DNA from: Xanthoparmelia taractica
Lineage: Eukaryota; Ascomycota; Lecanoromycetes; Lecanorales; Parmeliaceae
Reading direction: 5' to 3'
Assembly (NCBI GenBank): GCA_033085395.1
Contig: JANQBS010000322.1
Location: 1-40,007 of the forward strand
DNA: 40,007 bases
The first letter of the stretch is position 1; every line of letters begins with the position of its first letter. Below the pieces are notes generated by a model. It searched no databases. It saw only the letters and a list, made by a program, of their open reading frames with translations, and had not been told where the DNA came from. Shown piece by piece: positions 1-9,619 of the stretch. The translations under genes and the position numbers were made by a program.

Positions 1-75
1 ATATAATTTTTTAAAAAAAGTTGAAAAAAGTTGAAAACGACTATGTTCAACAGATACCACACCTTTCCGACCCGT
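1..75 (+). mobile_element. MITE copy 1, right end only (cut by window edge)
   Basis: The first 75 bases match the right end of the complete element at 991-1260: the A/T run, the words 'gttgaaaacgac' and 'tatgttcaac', then the terminal repeat ending ...CCGACCCGT. Compared with the 991-1260 copy it has four extra bases (gata) between 'ttcaaca' and 'ccacacc'; the copy at 1724-1997 has the matching extra bases (aata on that strand). The rest of the element lies outside the window, so its length and target duplication cannot be judged. Confidence 0.75.
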
Positions 76-990
76 AGATACGTTTATTTATTAATATATA
101 GAACGTGTGGCGAAAGACTAATAGATCTCTGCTACGTAAGCTTAGAAAGCTAGATTATAAGAATTTAAAGAGCTATTTTAGAAAAGAATATATGTATCTA
201 TTTATAATTTTAATATATCTATATATATCTAATTATTATTCTAATTATCGCTAATCTATTTAGAATATATCTTCTTCGATATTATATTATCTTCGTATAT
301 ATTCTTTAATTATCGAGAAAAAGTTATATATTATAATATAACTAGTTATATCTAAGGTAGATACTTTAAATATAATAATATAAGATAATTATCTCTATTA
401 GAATTAATATTATTCTAGTCGAATAATTATAATTTCGCTACGATAAGTTTTAAGCTCGATCTTAATGCGATAAATACGAGAAGAGCGTACGATCTCATTA
501 TTCAAGATTATAATAATATATTCGCTAATTTTAAACTTCTCGCACTTAATATAAATAGTGTTAATCTCTTAATTAAAGAAATTACTAGCTATATAAATTA
601 TAATAATTAATTTTAAGAGTATCTTAGAATTCTAGTTATAATTCTAATTATTATACGTTTTATTTAAATTAATAGATAGTTATCTTATTTCGTAAGCTAC
701 GAATAAGCTATATATTTTTAGCTTATAAAGTAACTCTTTTTACGTGAAATGCGTATAATTACGCGACTATATAAGAGTTAATTATAATTACTTCTTAATA
801 AGAAAGATAAGATCTATTATCTAATTTAAAGATAATTCTAATTTTTATTAATTCTTAAAGTACGCTTAAAATAGAGAATTAAATTCGAAAATCTTTCTTT
901 TTAATAAGTCTTAGAATCTTCTTTATTAGTTAAATAAACGCTTTTCGTAATATAATTAAATTCGTCGATTTTTATATACGGCGAATCTCT

Positions 991-1260
991 ACGGGTCGGA
1001 AAGGTGTGGTATATTTGATGGTATGGGACTAGTTTTTCGAATATCATATCGAAAGATATAAGATATCCTATACTCCCATTGGGTTTTTAATAAATATATT
1101 ACGTAATATTTTTTTATATTCTAAAAATACGTAAAAAGCTTAAGCGAACGCTTATATAATTATAAAATTCTATAAATAGATTAAAAAGATATAATTTTTT
1201 AAAAAAAGTTTAAAAAAAGTTGAAAATGACTATGTTCAACACCACACCTTTCCGACCCGT
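991..1260 (+). mobile_element. MITE copy 2, complete, with target duplication
   Basis: A 270 bp element with perfect 20 bp terminal inverted repeats: ACGGGTCGGAAAGGTGTGGT at 991-1010 and its exact reverse complement at 1241-1260. It is flanked by the direct repeat cgaatctct (982-990 and 1262-1270). If the terminal T/A pair at 990 and 1261 is counted as element, the duplication is 8 bp (hAT-like); otherwise it is 9 bp (Mutator-like). It has no coding capacity and so depends on a transposase encoded elsewhere. The interior contains the words 'cccattgggttt' and 'gttgaaaatgactatgttcaac', which recur in the other copies and help define the family. Superfamily is uncertain; that it is a real short transposon copy is nearly certain. 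Confidence 0.9.
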
Positions 1261-1723
1261 ACGAATCTCTTATAACGCGCGAGCTTAGAAATAATATTAA
1301 TATTAATAAAAGTATTTACTCTATAAACTTACTATTAGCTTTTAATTATTACGACTTTCTTATCGATTTAAATCGAATCTTAAATCTCTTTTAATTATAT
1401 AACTTCTTAACGTTAAAAGATTTAAATAAAGATATAGAAATATTTTTAAGTATCTTTATAATATTATCGATAACTAAAAGAGAAGAGTTAGACTTATATG
1501 AGTTTACGATATTATTCGTAATTGCGAGCGCTATTCTTATCGAGAAAAAAAGAATAAAAAGAAAATTTTAGAGAATATTAGAGTATTATTAACGTTAGAG
1601 AGCTATCTAGAAAAAAGGGCTTTAGAGATAATTATTAGAATTATAATTAAAATAGAGATTTGAACTTAGATAGTTATTAAAGTATTAATTATAGAGGTTT
1701 AAACTTAGATAATTATTAGAATT

Positions 1724-1997
1724 ATGGGTTGGAAAGGTGTGGTATTTGTTGAACATAGTCGTTTTCAACTTTTTTTCAACTTTTTTTAAAAAATTATATC
1801 TTTTTAATCTATTTATAGAATTTTATAATTACATAACCTTTCGCTTAAGCTTTTTACGTATTTTTAGAATATAAAAAAATATTACGTAATATGTTTATTA
1901 AAAACCCAATGGGAGTATGGGATATTCTATATCTTTCGATATGATATTCGAAAAACTGATCCCATACCATCAAATATATCACACCTTTCCGACCCGT
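1724..1997 (-). mobile_element. MITE copy 3, inverted, one degraded end
   Basis: A 274 bp copy in the opposite orientation to the one at 991-1260; the two are inverted repeats of each other about 460 bp apart. The end at 1724-1743 reads atgggttggaaaggtgtggt, that is, the family terminal repeat with two C-to-T changes (ACGGGTCGG to ATGGGTTGG). The end at 1978-1997 reads atcacacctttccgacccgt, with one or two changes. No matching target duplication is visible: attagaat on the left against gatatatc on the right. The internal landmarks gttgaacatagtcg and aaacccaatggga are present as reverse complements. Confidence 0.88.
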
Positions 1998-2340
1998 AGA
2001 TATATCGTCGCTATTTTATTCTTATCTTAAAAAAATACTTTTTATATAATAAATTCGCGATATATAAATAAAAAGAATAAAATAACTTTATATTAACTTT
2101 TTTTATTAATAAATAAACTTTTATTATTTTTATCTTAAACGAAATAATTTTAATATTATTATTAAATATTAAATCTTTTTAATTTATTATAATTTCGATT
2201 TTCGTATATAATAAGAATAAGATAAGATAAAAGAAATTAACGAATCGTTTAATAAGATTTAACTTATATTATTATTAAATATAATCGTAATAGAATTTAT
2301 TAATATTTTCTCGATGAAAATATCTTATACTATATAGATC

Positions 2341-2520
2341 TACGTCGACAATATCTAAATTATATAAGGGAAGCTCGTAGCGAGGCTACGACGAAGCCCT
2401 AGCGCTATGCTTAATAGGGAAAGACTTGCCGAAATATCACACTCACCCCTGCTCACCTAGCTCGCGCGCTAAAGCGGTAGGCGCTAAGTGAGCTTCGAGT
2501 GAGCGAGGGGTAGATTTTTG
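2341..2520. repeat. GC-rich hairpin-rich island at the edge of the RIP block
   Basis: Base composition switches sharply from AT-rich to GC-rich here. Two foldback structures are visible. The first, about 2369-2401, pairs gggaagctcgtagc with gctacgacgaagccc around a GAG loop (core cgtagc-gag-gctacg). The second, about 2440-2515, pairs acccctgctcac imperfectly with gtgagcgaggggt. The second could be the imperfect inverted ends of another short transposon. There is no open frame of interest. What it is remains unknown; the hairpins themselves can be read directly. Confidence 0.5.
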
Positions 2521-3649
2521 TCCTCTTGAGTAGCCAAGCCACACCGTTGTTGATATTCATTTTGGCTTCAGCCTTGTCACGGGATTGACTTTCTGCATCT
2601 CCCACTCTTTCTGTACGAAGTACACGTATGATTACTACAGCTGTTCCTTTTCATACTTCAACTGCGACATCGAACCAGCAAACTGTCCACTAAGACATCT
2701 ACCATTTGCAGTGGCCGATTTGCCTTAAGACATTTCATTTCCTTTGGCAGGGCCACAAAAGATCTGATGCCGAGGTTTCGTCCGACACAGGTACTATTGA
2801 ACTAAAACATTCCTTACCCATATTCGCCTGCGATTTAAAGACACATTTCCGCTTGAAGACGCTGATAACGACATCACTCATTCATTTGGGCTCCAAGAGG
2901 GTATGATACTTGCCATGTTTGGTATCGCTATTTCTCACGTTCATATTCCGGCGTCTCTCGATACGAGTGGCTGGGAAAACATGATATGTCTGAGGCATTG
3001 ATTTCTCAACAGTCTGTGCAACCATGGGCTTCATCTACACGAATCAATTGATAAGCCCTCTAGGCAATCCAGACCGGGGCTTAAGCGGACAGTGAAATGT
3101 CTCTAACCAAAGAGAGCTTGCATTGCTTTTGAGGACTCGGGCTGCAGAAATTGCCAAGTTCTATCACTAAACCTGAGTGACTATCAGGCGCCCTCTTCAT
3201 CAAACAAGTTCCCCTGCTCTTCCCCAACGGGCTTGTACGCCTTTAGAGGGGAGCTCCTCAGCATTGGTCGTGGTTATGCACTGTCTTACGGTGAATAGCC
3301 GCGTTTAGGCTAACGGCAATATTTTCCTTATAATACTCACGGCTTTTTACCAAGAGTTTTATAAGACACAGTTATACCACGCAGACCAACAGCGGTACTT
3401 AGGCATAGGGTAGAATATGATGGGTGCCTTCGACGCGGCACTGAGCTGCGCGATCGCTCTTGTATGTATCATGCTCTAATTGAAGCTCCAAAGCGTTGCG
3501 AGCAGGTTGACCTCTTTGGCTGAAGCTTTATCATGCTTCATATATATCTTCTTAGGTATCTCGTATTCAATTTCTGGGGGCTTCTTGAAATTTTTCGAGA
3601 GTTCTGCGTCAAGCATCTAGGGTTCGTTAGTGACTTCGAACATGCATAA
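2521..3649. other. Gene-free stretch upstream of the NOC4 3' end
   Basis: About 1.1 kb of normal composition lies between the GC-rich island and the 3' end of NOC4. Open frames are short (the longest is 66 codons near 2706-2906) and none shows a family motif, a plausible intron chain or homology I recognise. It may hold the NOC4 3' UTR and decayed sequence. I see nothing definite in it. Confidence 0.5.
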
Positions 3650-5202
3650 TCAACCGAATAGACCCACGGTTCCATATGAATGGTCCAAGAAGTCTTCCGG
3701 ATTGTATGCTTGCTTTGTGAACTGCTCCGAGATAAGCTTAGCGATAGTTGCAACATTTGGATGGTAGTGCGACTGGAGCATCTGGATCTCCCACAGACTG
3801 CTCTCTAAAGCATCTGTCTCCATGGGATTCGATTCTTCCTCCCGAAAAGGGTCTCCCCAGGTCCCTTCGTTCTGAAAGGCATCGCCACTTTTGTGAATCA
3901 TGAAGGTACAGCTGGGGTGACTCTTTAGAAGATTATATATCCAGGGTACTACAATGATAATCCCTGATGGTGGTGCGAAGAGACTCAATCGGGCGAGCCG
4001 CTTGACAAAGCTTGCTACCAATGATGCTGGCAAGTGCGTCGAAGCCAAGAAGGTATCGAGAAGTCTGAAGAAGCGCGAGCGGTGTCTCGAGTGGAGTATG
4101 TTGGAATCAAGGAGGGAGTAGAGCTTCTGGTAGAATTGGGGATAGTCCAGGTTCTTGTGCTGAATCAGATAGAAAAGACCAGAGAGTGAGAGCAGTGAAG
4201 TTGACCCGCCAATATTGAAACAGTCGGTAAGGAAGTCCATAAGAAATTCTACCTTTGAAAACCATGGCGCTATTCGATGTTGCATCAGCTCGAGAATCAT
4301 CTTACGCTGAATTTTACTAAGACGTTGACGCAGCAGTGCCATCCATGCCCTCTGAGTTTGCTTTTTGTGTGCAGTCAACGAGTAGAGATCGTGCTTTGCT
4401 TTGCTGGGAGGCATAGCGTAGAGGCTTTTAGTCTCTTTCTGCTGTTCTGGGTTCGATTCTACGACGGCCAAGATCGTCAATATATTTTGCACAAGAGCAT
4501 CTGGAAGGTTTTTGGAGGCTAGGCCACTGGAGCGGATCAGCAAGGGTCCGACACCGATGGCTTCGATACATACGCCAAACAAGCAAAGGTATGAAACCGG
4601 ACGTCCTCGTACTCTTCAACATACTTCTGCACGAATGCGGTCCTAGTTTCTTCGGTAACTTCTTCCTCGACGAGGGTCTGCACAAGTTGCCCAAAAAGAC
4701 TACCCTGCCAGAAGGCGTCTTCAGACTGATTCGAGTGTGACGCTTTCTCCTTGACCAGTCGCATAAGGACAGTCAATGTGGTGCTTTGTGTACCAATGTT
4801 CTTGGTTCTGAGCATCCGCAACAAACCTTGCTCGTAATCGTGCAGCCTCTCTCTAAGCCATTGCATTATCGTAACTTCGTTACCAGAGTTTTCACGGAGT
4901 TTGCTGAAACTTCCTCTGGCCATCAATCTACAGAAGACTCGACAGAGTGCCACCGCGGCAATTATTCTCTCCGTTTCAGCCCCATCGTTTTGTTGCACAT
5001 ATGCTAGTAGCGTATGTATGCTGTTATAATTGGTCCGTGATTGAAGTATCTTATCCTCGAGCTGCAGAGCTTGATCCTGGAAGTCAACTTCCTCGGGCGA
5101 GACACTCCCCACCGTCCGGCTCCTCTTCCAAGCTTGAGATATTTCCTCCTTCCGTCTCCTTTTTTTTCCGGATCCGAGGCTGCTTGTCGTATCTCTGGCC
5201 AT
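3650..5202 (-). CDS. NOC4: Nucleolar complex protein 4 (NOC4/UTP19), small-subunit processome
   Basis: NOC4 works with NOP14 in the nucleolus in assembly and export of the 40S ribosomal precursor. Two exons join to 501 residues: 5202-4574 and 4526-3650, separated by a 47 bp intron (donor GTATGT, branch tgctgat, acceptor CTCCAG). The start gives MARDTTSSLGSGKKRRRKEE, with a basic stretch suited to nuclear entry. Leucine-rich helical repeats follow, and the C-terminal third carries the CBF/MAK21-type domain: FFRLLDTFLASTHLP, then SLFAPPSGIIIVVPWIYNLL and a terminal DHSYGT motif. Length is a little under the yeast protein. It is transcribed away from the ATP synthase gene across a 159 bp gap. 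Identification rests on the typical PPSGII..VPWIYNLLK..P block of the Noc4 family. Confidence 0.92.
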
Positions 5203-5361
5203 TGGAGCTTGGAGTTGGACTGTGGATGCTTGGATTTACTAGGGAACTTTCGAATATGAAAATGCCAAGTGAACTAGGTCTTTTCGGGAAAGGCTGGTTT
5301 TCACCACCAGAACCTCACATCAAGCTCCAAAAAGCTCTCCGTTAACGACCGCACAAGTGCA
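5203..5361. promoter_or_regulatory. Shared divergent promoter of NOC4 and ATP4
   Basis: Only 159 bp separates the two start codons, so both 5' leaders and core promoters must overlap here. No TATA box or CCAAT box is obvious. The role is inferred from gene layout alone. Confidence 0.55.
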
Positions 5362-6272
5362 ATGGCAGCTCGATTGACAAGAAATGTTGTCGGTAAGTAC
5401 TATATTCCAGAAACAAGCCGCTTCTCTGGCATCGGCAATGATGCTGATCTGCAGCAGGGGCTGCTCGACTCCGACCAGCTCTACCCATCCGCACCCTCCA
5501 TCCACTGTCCACCACTCTCACCTCAAGGCGATATGCATCCAATGTCCCTGCAGAAGAGCCATCGAAGAAGGCACAATCAATTATTGATGCTCTGCCCGGC
5601 TCCTCTTTAATCTCCAAAACAGCCATCTTATCCGTCGGGGCTTCACTCTCGGCCTTCGCAATCAGCAATGAATTATATGTTATGAACGAGGAGTCTATTG
5701 TTATGCTTGCAACATTGAGCGTTTTCTGGGCCGTTTTTCACTATGGCGGACCAATGTACAAGGACTGGGCCGAAGGTCAAGTAAACAAGATCAAGAATAT
5801 CTTGAATGCTGCAAGAGAGGATCATACGAGCGCAGTGAAGGCAAGGATCAACAACGTCAAAGAGTTGGGAAGCGTGATCGATGTTACAAAGCAATTGTTT
5901 GAGGTTTCGAAGGTAGTTTTATCCTGGCGCAAATCTGTAATTGAGGGTCGTTGCTAAATAGTGCTAGGAGACGGCCAATCTTGAGGCTCAGGCTTTCGAG
6001 TTGGAGCAGAGAACTGCTTTGGCTGCTGAAGCGAAGTCAGTGCTCGATTCATGGGTGAGATACGAAGGTCAGGTCAAGCAACGGCAGCAGAAGGAGCTTG
6101 CGGAGAGCATTATTAGCAAGATCACCAGGGAGCTCGAGAACCCCAAGACTTTGCAACAAATCCTTCAACAAAGTGTCGCCGACGTTGAGAGTACGTATTC
6201 GAGGCGCCCTGTGCTGCAATCGCTGGTATGCTAACTGGTTATGCAGAAATCGTATCGTCCAAGGCACAATAA
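5362..6272 (+). CDS. ATP4: Mitochondrial ATP synthase subunit 4 (subunit b)
   Basis: Subunit b is the peripheral stalk of F1Fo ATP synthase in the inner mitochondrial membrane and holds F1 against rotation. Four exons (5362-5392, 5455-5912, 5968-6190, 6247-6272) give 245 residues, matching the family. The N-terminus MAARLTRNVV.. is rich in Arg/Ser/Thr with no acidic residues, as in a mitochondrial presequence, and ends near RRYASN. Two hydrophobic stretches follow at about residues 70-120 (LISKTAILSVGASLSAFA; MLATLSVFWAVFHYGG), then a long charged helix (YKDWAEGQVNKIKNILN... LEQRTALAAEAKSVLDSWVRYEGQ) characteristic of subunit b. The last exon is only 26 bp and ends IVSSKAQ; an AATAAA overlaps the stop. 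The first exon is 31 bp, and its donor GTAAGT fixes the frame. Confidence 0.94.
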
Positions 6273-6727
6273 AGAATCTCTCGAATTAGCTCCATGTAAC
6301 TCATATAGCGCCAGTCAAACGCAAAGGTTCCCTAGATCGTGGGCTGCATGCATTCGAACGTTTGTGGTTTACAACCCAAAATAGAATTGACTTTCCACTT
6401 GGTTGTTTCGTTTTCGCGCGTGGATGCCCCTTGAAGAGACCAAAAAGATGCACAGAAGGGATCGGATTCTTTTACGACGTCTTGTGTTGATAGTTTACCG
6501 GGAACGTAATTCTCAATCATGTAGAGAGCGATATAAGAAATTACCTGCTCCTAGCCCCAATTGCATCCCGAAATTGAAGTATCAATTTTCAGCCTTATTC
6601 AACAAGGCAGCATTTCGTAAACACCGTCTGGTGCCGTCAAAAGTCACAACCGCAAACCCAACACCGTTCCTCAGGAGACCACTAGGAGTCGGGTCAAGGT
6701 CCAGATCCAATGTAGCTGAACCCGAAG
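6273..6727. other. Intergenic: ATP4 3' end and CSN4 5' leader
   Basis: 455 bp between two genes on the same strand. An open frame across 6403-6813 runs into the CSN4 start in another frame and has no family motif, so I treat it as leader sequence. Nothing else stands out. Confidence 0.45.
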
Positions 6728-8044
6728 ATGGAGTCTTCAGATATCAGCAAAGCTCTTGCAAAGCTCGAAAATCCGTCAACATCTCAATCAGACAAACCGT
6801 CCGGCTACAATGATCTTCTACGCAAGATCATCTCCAGTTCAGATCTCTCCCAATTACCACTGAATCTCACCGCATTCATAGATTCAATACTGAAGGATTC
6901 CTTGGGCATTGTAGTAGTGAGACCATTACTAGCATCGGCTGTTGAAGCCATCGGCTCAATCAAGAGTACAGAGTCCAAGATTGAGGTAGGAACGCATGCC
7001 TTACACACTTTGGAATCAAGGGTGGTGTCGTTTGAGGAGCAAGATGCTATGATACGGGAAATCATGGCGGACGCCTACCAAGAGCAAGAAGACTTCATTG
7101 ACGCCGCAAAGATGCTACAAGGGATACAGCTGGAGTCATCGCAGCGCAAGATTTCGGACGATGCAAAAGTAAAAACTTGGATGCGTATCTGTCGACTTTA
7201 CATCGAAGAGGACGACACTACGAGTGCGGAAAGCTATTTAAATCGGGCAAAGAATCTACTCTACAAAGTGGATGACGCAGAACTGAACCTCATGTTCCAC
7301 CTCTCACAGGCTCGAATCCTCGATGCGCGGCGGAGGTTCCTCGACGCCAGCTCAGCATACCATAGCGTTAGCTTCAACGTGACTCTGGCGGAAGAAGAAC
7401 GCATGCATGCTCTTTCTGCAGCTATAAAATGCGCCGTGTTAGCACCGGCCGGCCCACAAAGATCACGTACTCTGGCCAAATTATATAAAGATGAGAGAGC
7501 ACCTCAGGTTGCAGAATTCGGAATTTTAGAGAAGATGTTTTTAGATCGTCTACTGTCGGTAGAGGAAGTTGAAAAGTTTGCTGATAGCCTTGCTCCTCAT
7601 CAGCTCGCAAGGACGAGTGATGGCTCTACGGTGCTTCGAAAGGCTGTCATAGAACACAACCTTCTAAGTACTTCCAGACTCTATAAGAACATCGGAATCA
7701 ACGAACTTGGCTTGCTGTTGGATCTTGACGCCGAGCGAAGTGAAGAGTATGCCGCTGGCATGATGGAACAGGGACGCTTGACAGGCAGAATAGACCAGAT
7801 TGACGGAATGATTTTCTTCGACCGGGGTGAAGGTAGCGGGAACAGGACAAGTGGAGCGCAGGCCAATAACATGGTCGGTCGTGACCTTAGGAAATGGGAT
7901 TCCAAGGTCCAAGGTGCTGCAGAAGAGGCTGAACGCGTTGCTTCTACATTGCAGGCTCTGTATCCGGTTCGTTTACTGTGCATGAATTGTGGGCTCGGAC
8001 TGACAACATGACAGGCCTTCTCGACTGCAAATATGGTCCATTAG
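6728..8044 (+). CDS. csn4: COP9 signalosome subunit 4 (PCI domain)
   Basis: CSN4 is a scaffold subunit of the COP9 signalosome, which removes NEDD8 from cullin-RING ubiquitin ligases; in fungi it affects development and light response. Two exons (6728-7966, 8015-8044; intron donor GTTCGT, acceptor GACAG) give 422 residues. The first half is TPR-like helices (EQEDFIDAAKMLQGIQLESSQRK, VKTWMRICRLYIEEDD, SAESYLNRA). The PCI winged-helix region covers about 290-380 (LAPHQLARTSDGSTVLRKAVIEHNLLSTSRLYKNI, then LGLLLDLDAERSEEYAAGMM and RLTGRIDQIDGMIFF). VLRKAVIEHNL..SRLY and ARMI.QGR..G.IDQ-like blocks are typical of CSN4. The tiny second exon encodes AFSTANMVH before TAG. Confidence 0.93.
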
Positions 8045-9619
8045 CACCAGAGAGGACAATATGGCATTACATTGCCAAGGCACATTAGAAACTGATAGAC
8101 AAAGAGGTGGCAACGACCCCATGGGAATACGGTTGATGATTGAAGAGTCATCAACGGACTGCGTAGTACAATTCCATTAATGAACCTGATGTCGATTTTC
8201 CTGCAGATAAACCACTTGCCGGTGTGCCCAAATTTCTTCGCTTCTCAGAACTTCTTCGGGTGTGGGAGGTCCCCTGAGCGCCCAAGCTCGAATTAGGCTG
8301 CCACTAACAGCCCCAATTTATCAGTTGTAATAGCAACATGTACGTTTGACGTTTTACTAGATCATGGTGCCGCCAATTCATTTGACGAAGGATTTACCTC
8401 CTGTTATGTGCCGTTGATTTCTTTTAAAACCTGATGCGGGCCTAGTTAATAAGAGACACCAGCGATACCTTAAGCTCTATATGGGGTTTGAGATGCTGCA
8501 GCGAAGATGTCCCGTGTCCGCACCTTCGGGAGGGTCGCTAGGTTACTGTCTCCCCACGGCAAGAGTTGATTGGTAGTTTTTACGAGGAAGTGGTTGTGGT
8601 TGTGCTCGCTCTGAGCCCGCGGCCAATGAGTCCATTACCAGCGGAGCGCCTGCCCCAATCGCTCTTCTGTCCAGCAGATTGAGATGTGGAATTAGAGTTA
8701 GCTCCGCGGGAATGTAATGGGGGCCAAGAGAAAGGTGATAGTCCAGACACAATGGCGCCTGAGAAGTATCTGTCACTGTGATTGGAAACAGGCCGAGGAG
8801 GCGTTGGCGGCGAGACAGATGACTTCGCAGGCGATTTGATATGTTAGGGAAAAGTCTGCGATCACACGTGGTGCTAGGTTGAGGGGGTGATGGCGCGGAC
8901 AAAGATGACTGCCCAAGGAAGTGGTCATACTGTGAGGTGTGAGTCGGCGCTTCCGGAGAACAGGAGCATGTCATTTTGCAGACTGTCAGCGTCAACTTAA
9001 TGAAAAGTAGCATCGAACGCAAGCTCATGGGTGTCGACGCTGTCCTCAAACTCTTTCAGACGTTCACATCCCATATTCCAAGGAGGTTAGTTGCGCAAAA
9101 CGCTGTTCTGGCCCCTGTATGGCTTACTCCGGTCTTGTTTTGTCCCAACGAATACCATTTTCAGGGTCGCAAGCCAGATTCATGGATACCACATGAAATT
9201 GCAGCCGATACTGCGCCCAAACCCTATCTAATCACTCAATATGCCTTGCAATGAAGAGGAACGAACTCCGAAAGCTCTACGCCAGTAACAATAAGCCAAC
9301 GATATCTAGATCAGACGGTTTTGCCAATGCTCGATGCATGGGACCGGTATTGGAAAGTAAACACTCAGACATGTTCGTCAATCTTACAAAGTCATGCCAT
9401 ATTCATTAGCGGTAATGTTAGTTGACCGATACTGGCTCACAAATTGCTAGGTGAGAGCGCAGCTGCTAAATAGCTGCAATGTAGCTCTCCGATCGGAAGG
9501 TGTGACTTCAATTTTCCTCATCTAATTGTTTGGTCCTCTCTGGATAACTCATTGTTTCTGATTCTTAGAATAGAAAAAATTGGCACCTAGACAACATCAA
9601 CGTAAAATCTTGGCCCGGA
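8045..9619. other. Gene-poor interval between CSN4 and the PEBP gene
   Basis: 1.6 kb between the converging 3' ends of CSN4 and the PEBP gene. Composition is normal. The largest open frame is 168 codons on the minus strand (8543-9049); it is proline- and serine-rich with no domain I know. No tRNA or repeat was found. It could hide a non-coding transcript or a decayed gene, but nothing can be supported. Confidence 0.45.

Larger units (their letters stand above)
1..2340. repeat. AT-rich RIP-degraded repeat block
   Basis: This stretch is very AT-rich and has no long open frame on either strand. Outside the short transposon copies, CA and TG dinucleotides are scarce, TA is very common, and CG is still frequent (many 'tacg', 'atcg', 'cgta' words). 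That pattern is what repeat-induced point mutation produces, because it changes CpA to TpA. The block is therefore most likely old, inactivated transposon DNA. I could not identify the original element because no protein motif survives. It ends abruptly near 2340, where base composition returns to normal through a small GC-rich island. The three short inverted-terminal-repeat copies inside it still hold intact CA/TG words, which suggests they arrived later or were too short for RIP. Confidence 0.8.

Noticed and set aside
1..2340. CRISPR array or centromere
   Set aside because: The repeats are not regularly spaced and the organism is a fungus; the block is too short to claim centromere identity and is explained by RIP of transposon DNA.
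2706..2906. 66-codon open frame near the left side
   Set aside because: No motif, no plausible splice partners and next to decayed repeat DNA.
4440..4470. ggttcgattct word resembling a tRNA T-loop
   Set aside because: It lies inside the NOC4 coding exon and no cloverleaf arms surround it.
4527..4573. Acceptors ggcctag or cttccag for the NOC4 intron
   Set aside because: Both leave exon 2 out of frame with exon 1; only the ctccag acceptor at 4527 keeps frame.
6403..6813. 136-codon open frame overlapping the start of CSN4
   Set aside because: It overlaps the CSN4 start in another frame and has basic, low-complexity composition typical of read-through in a leader.
8543..9049. 168-codon minus-strand open frame between CSN4 and the PEBP gene
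   Set aside because: Proline/serine-rich with no domain, no signal of conservation and no intron partners; probably chance in a gene-poor interval, though transcripts could revive it.
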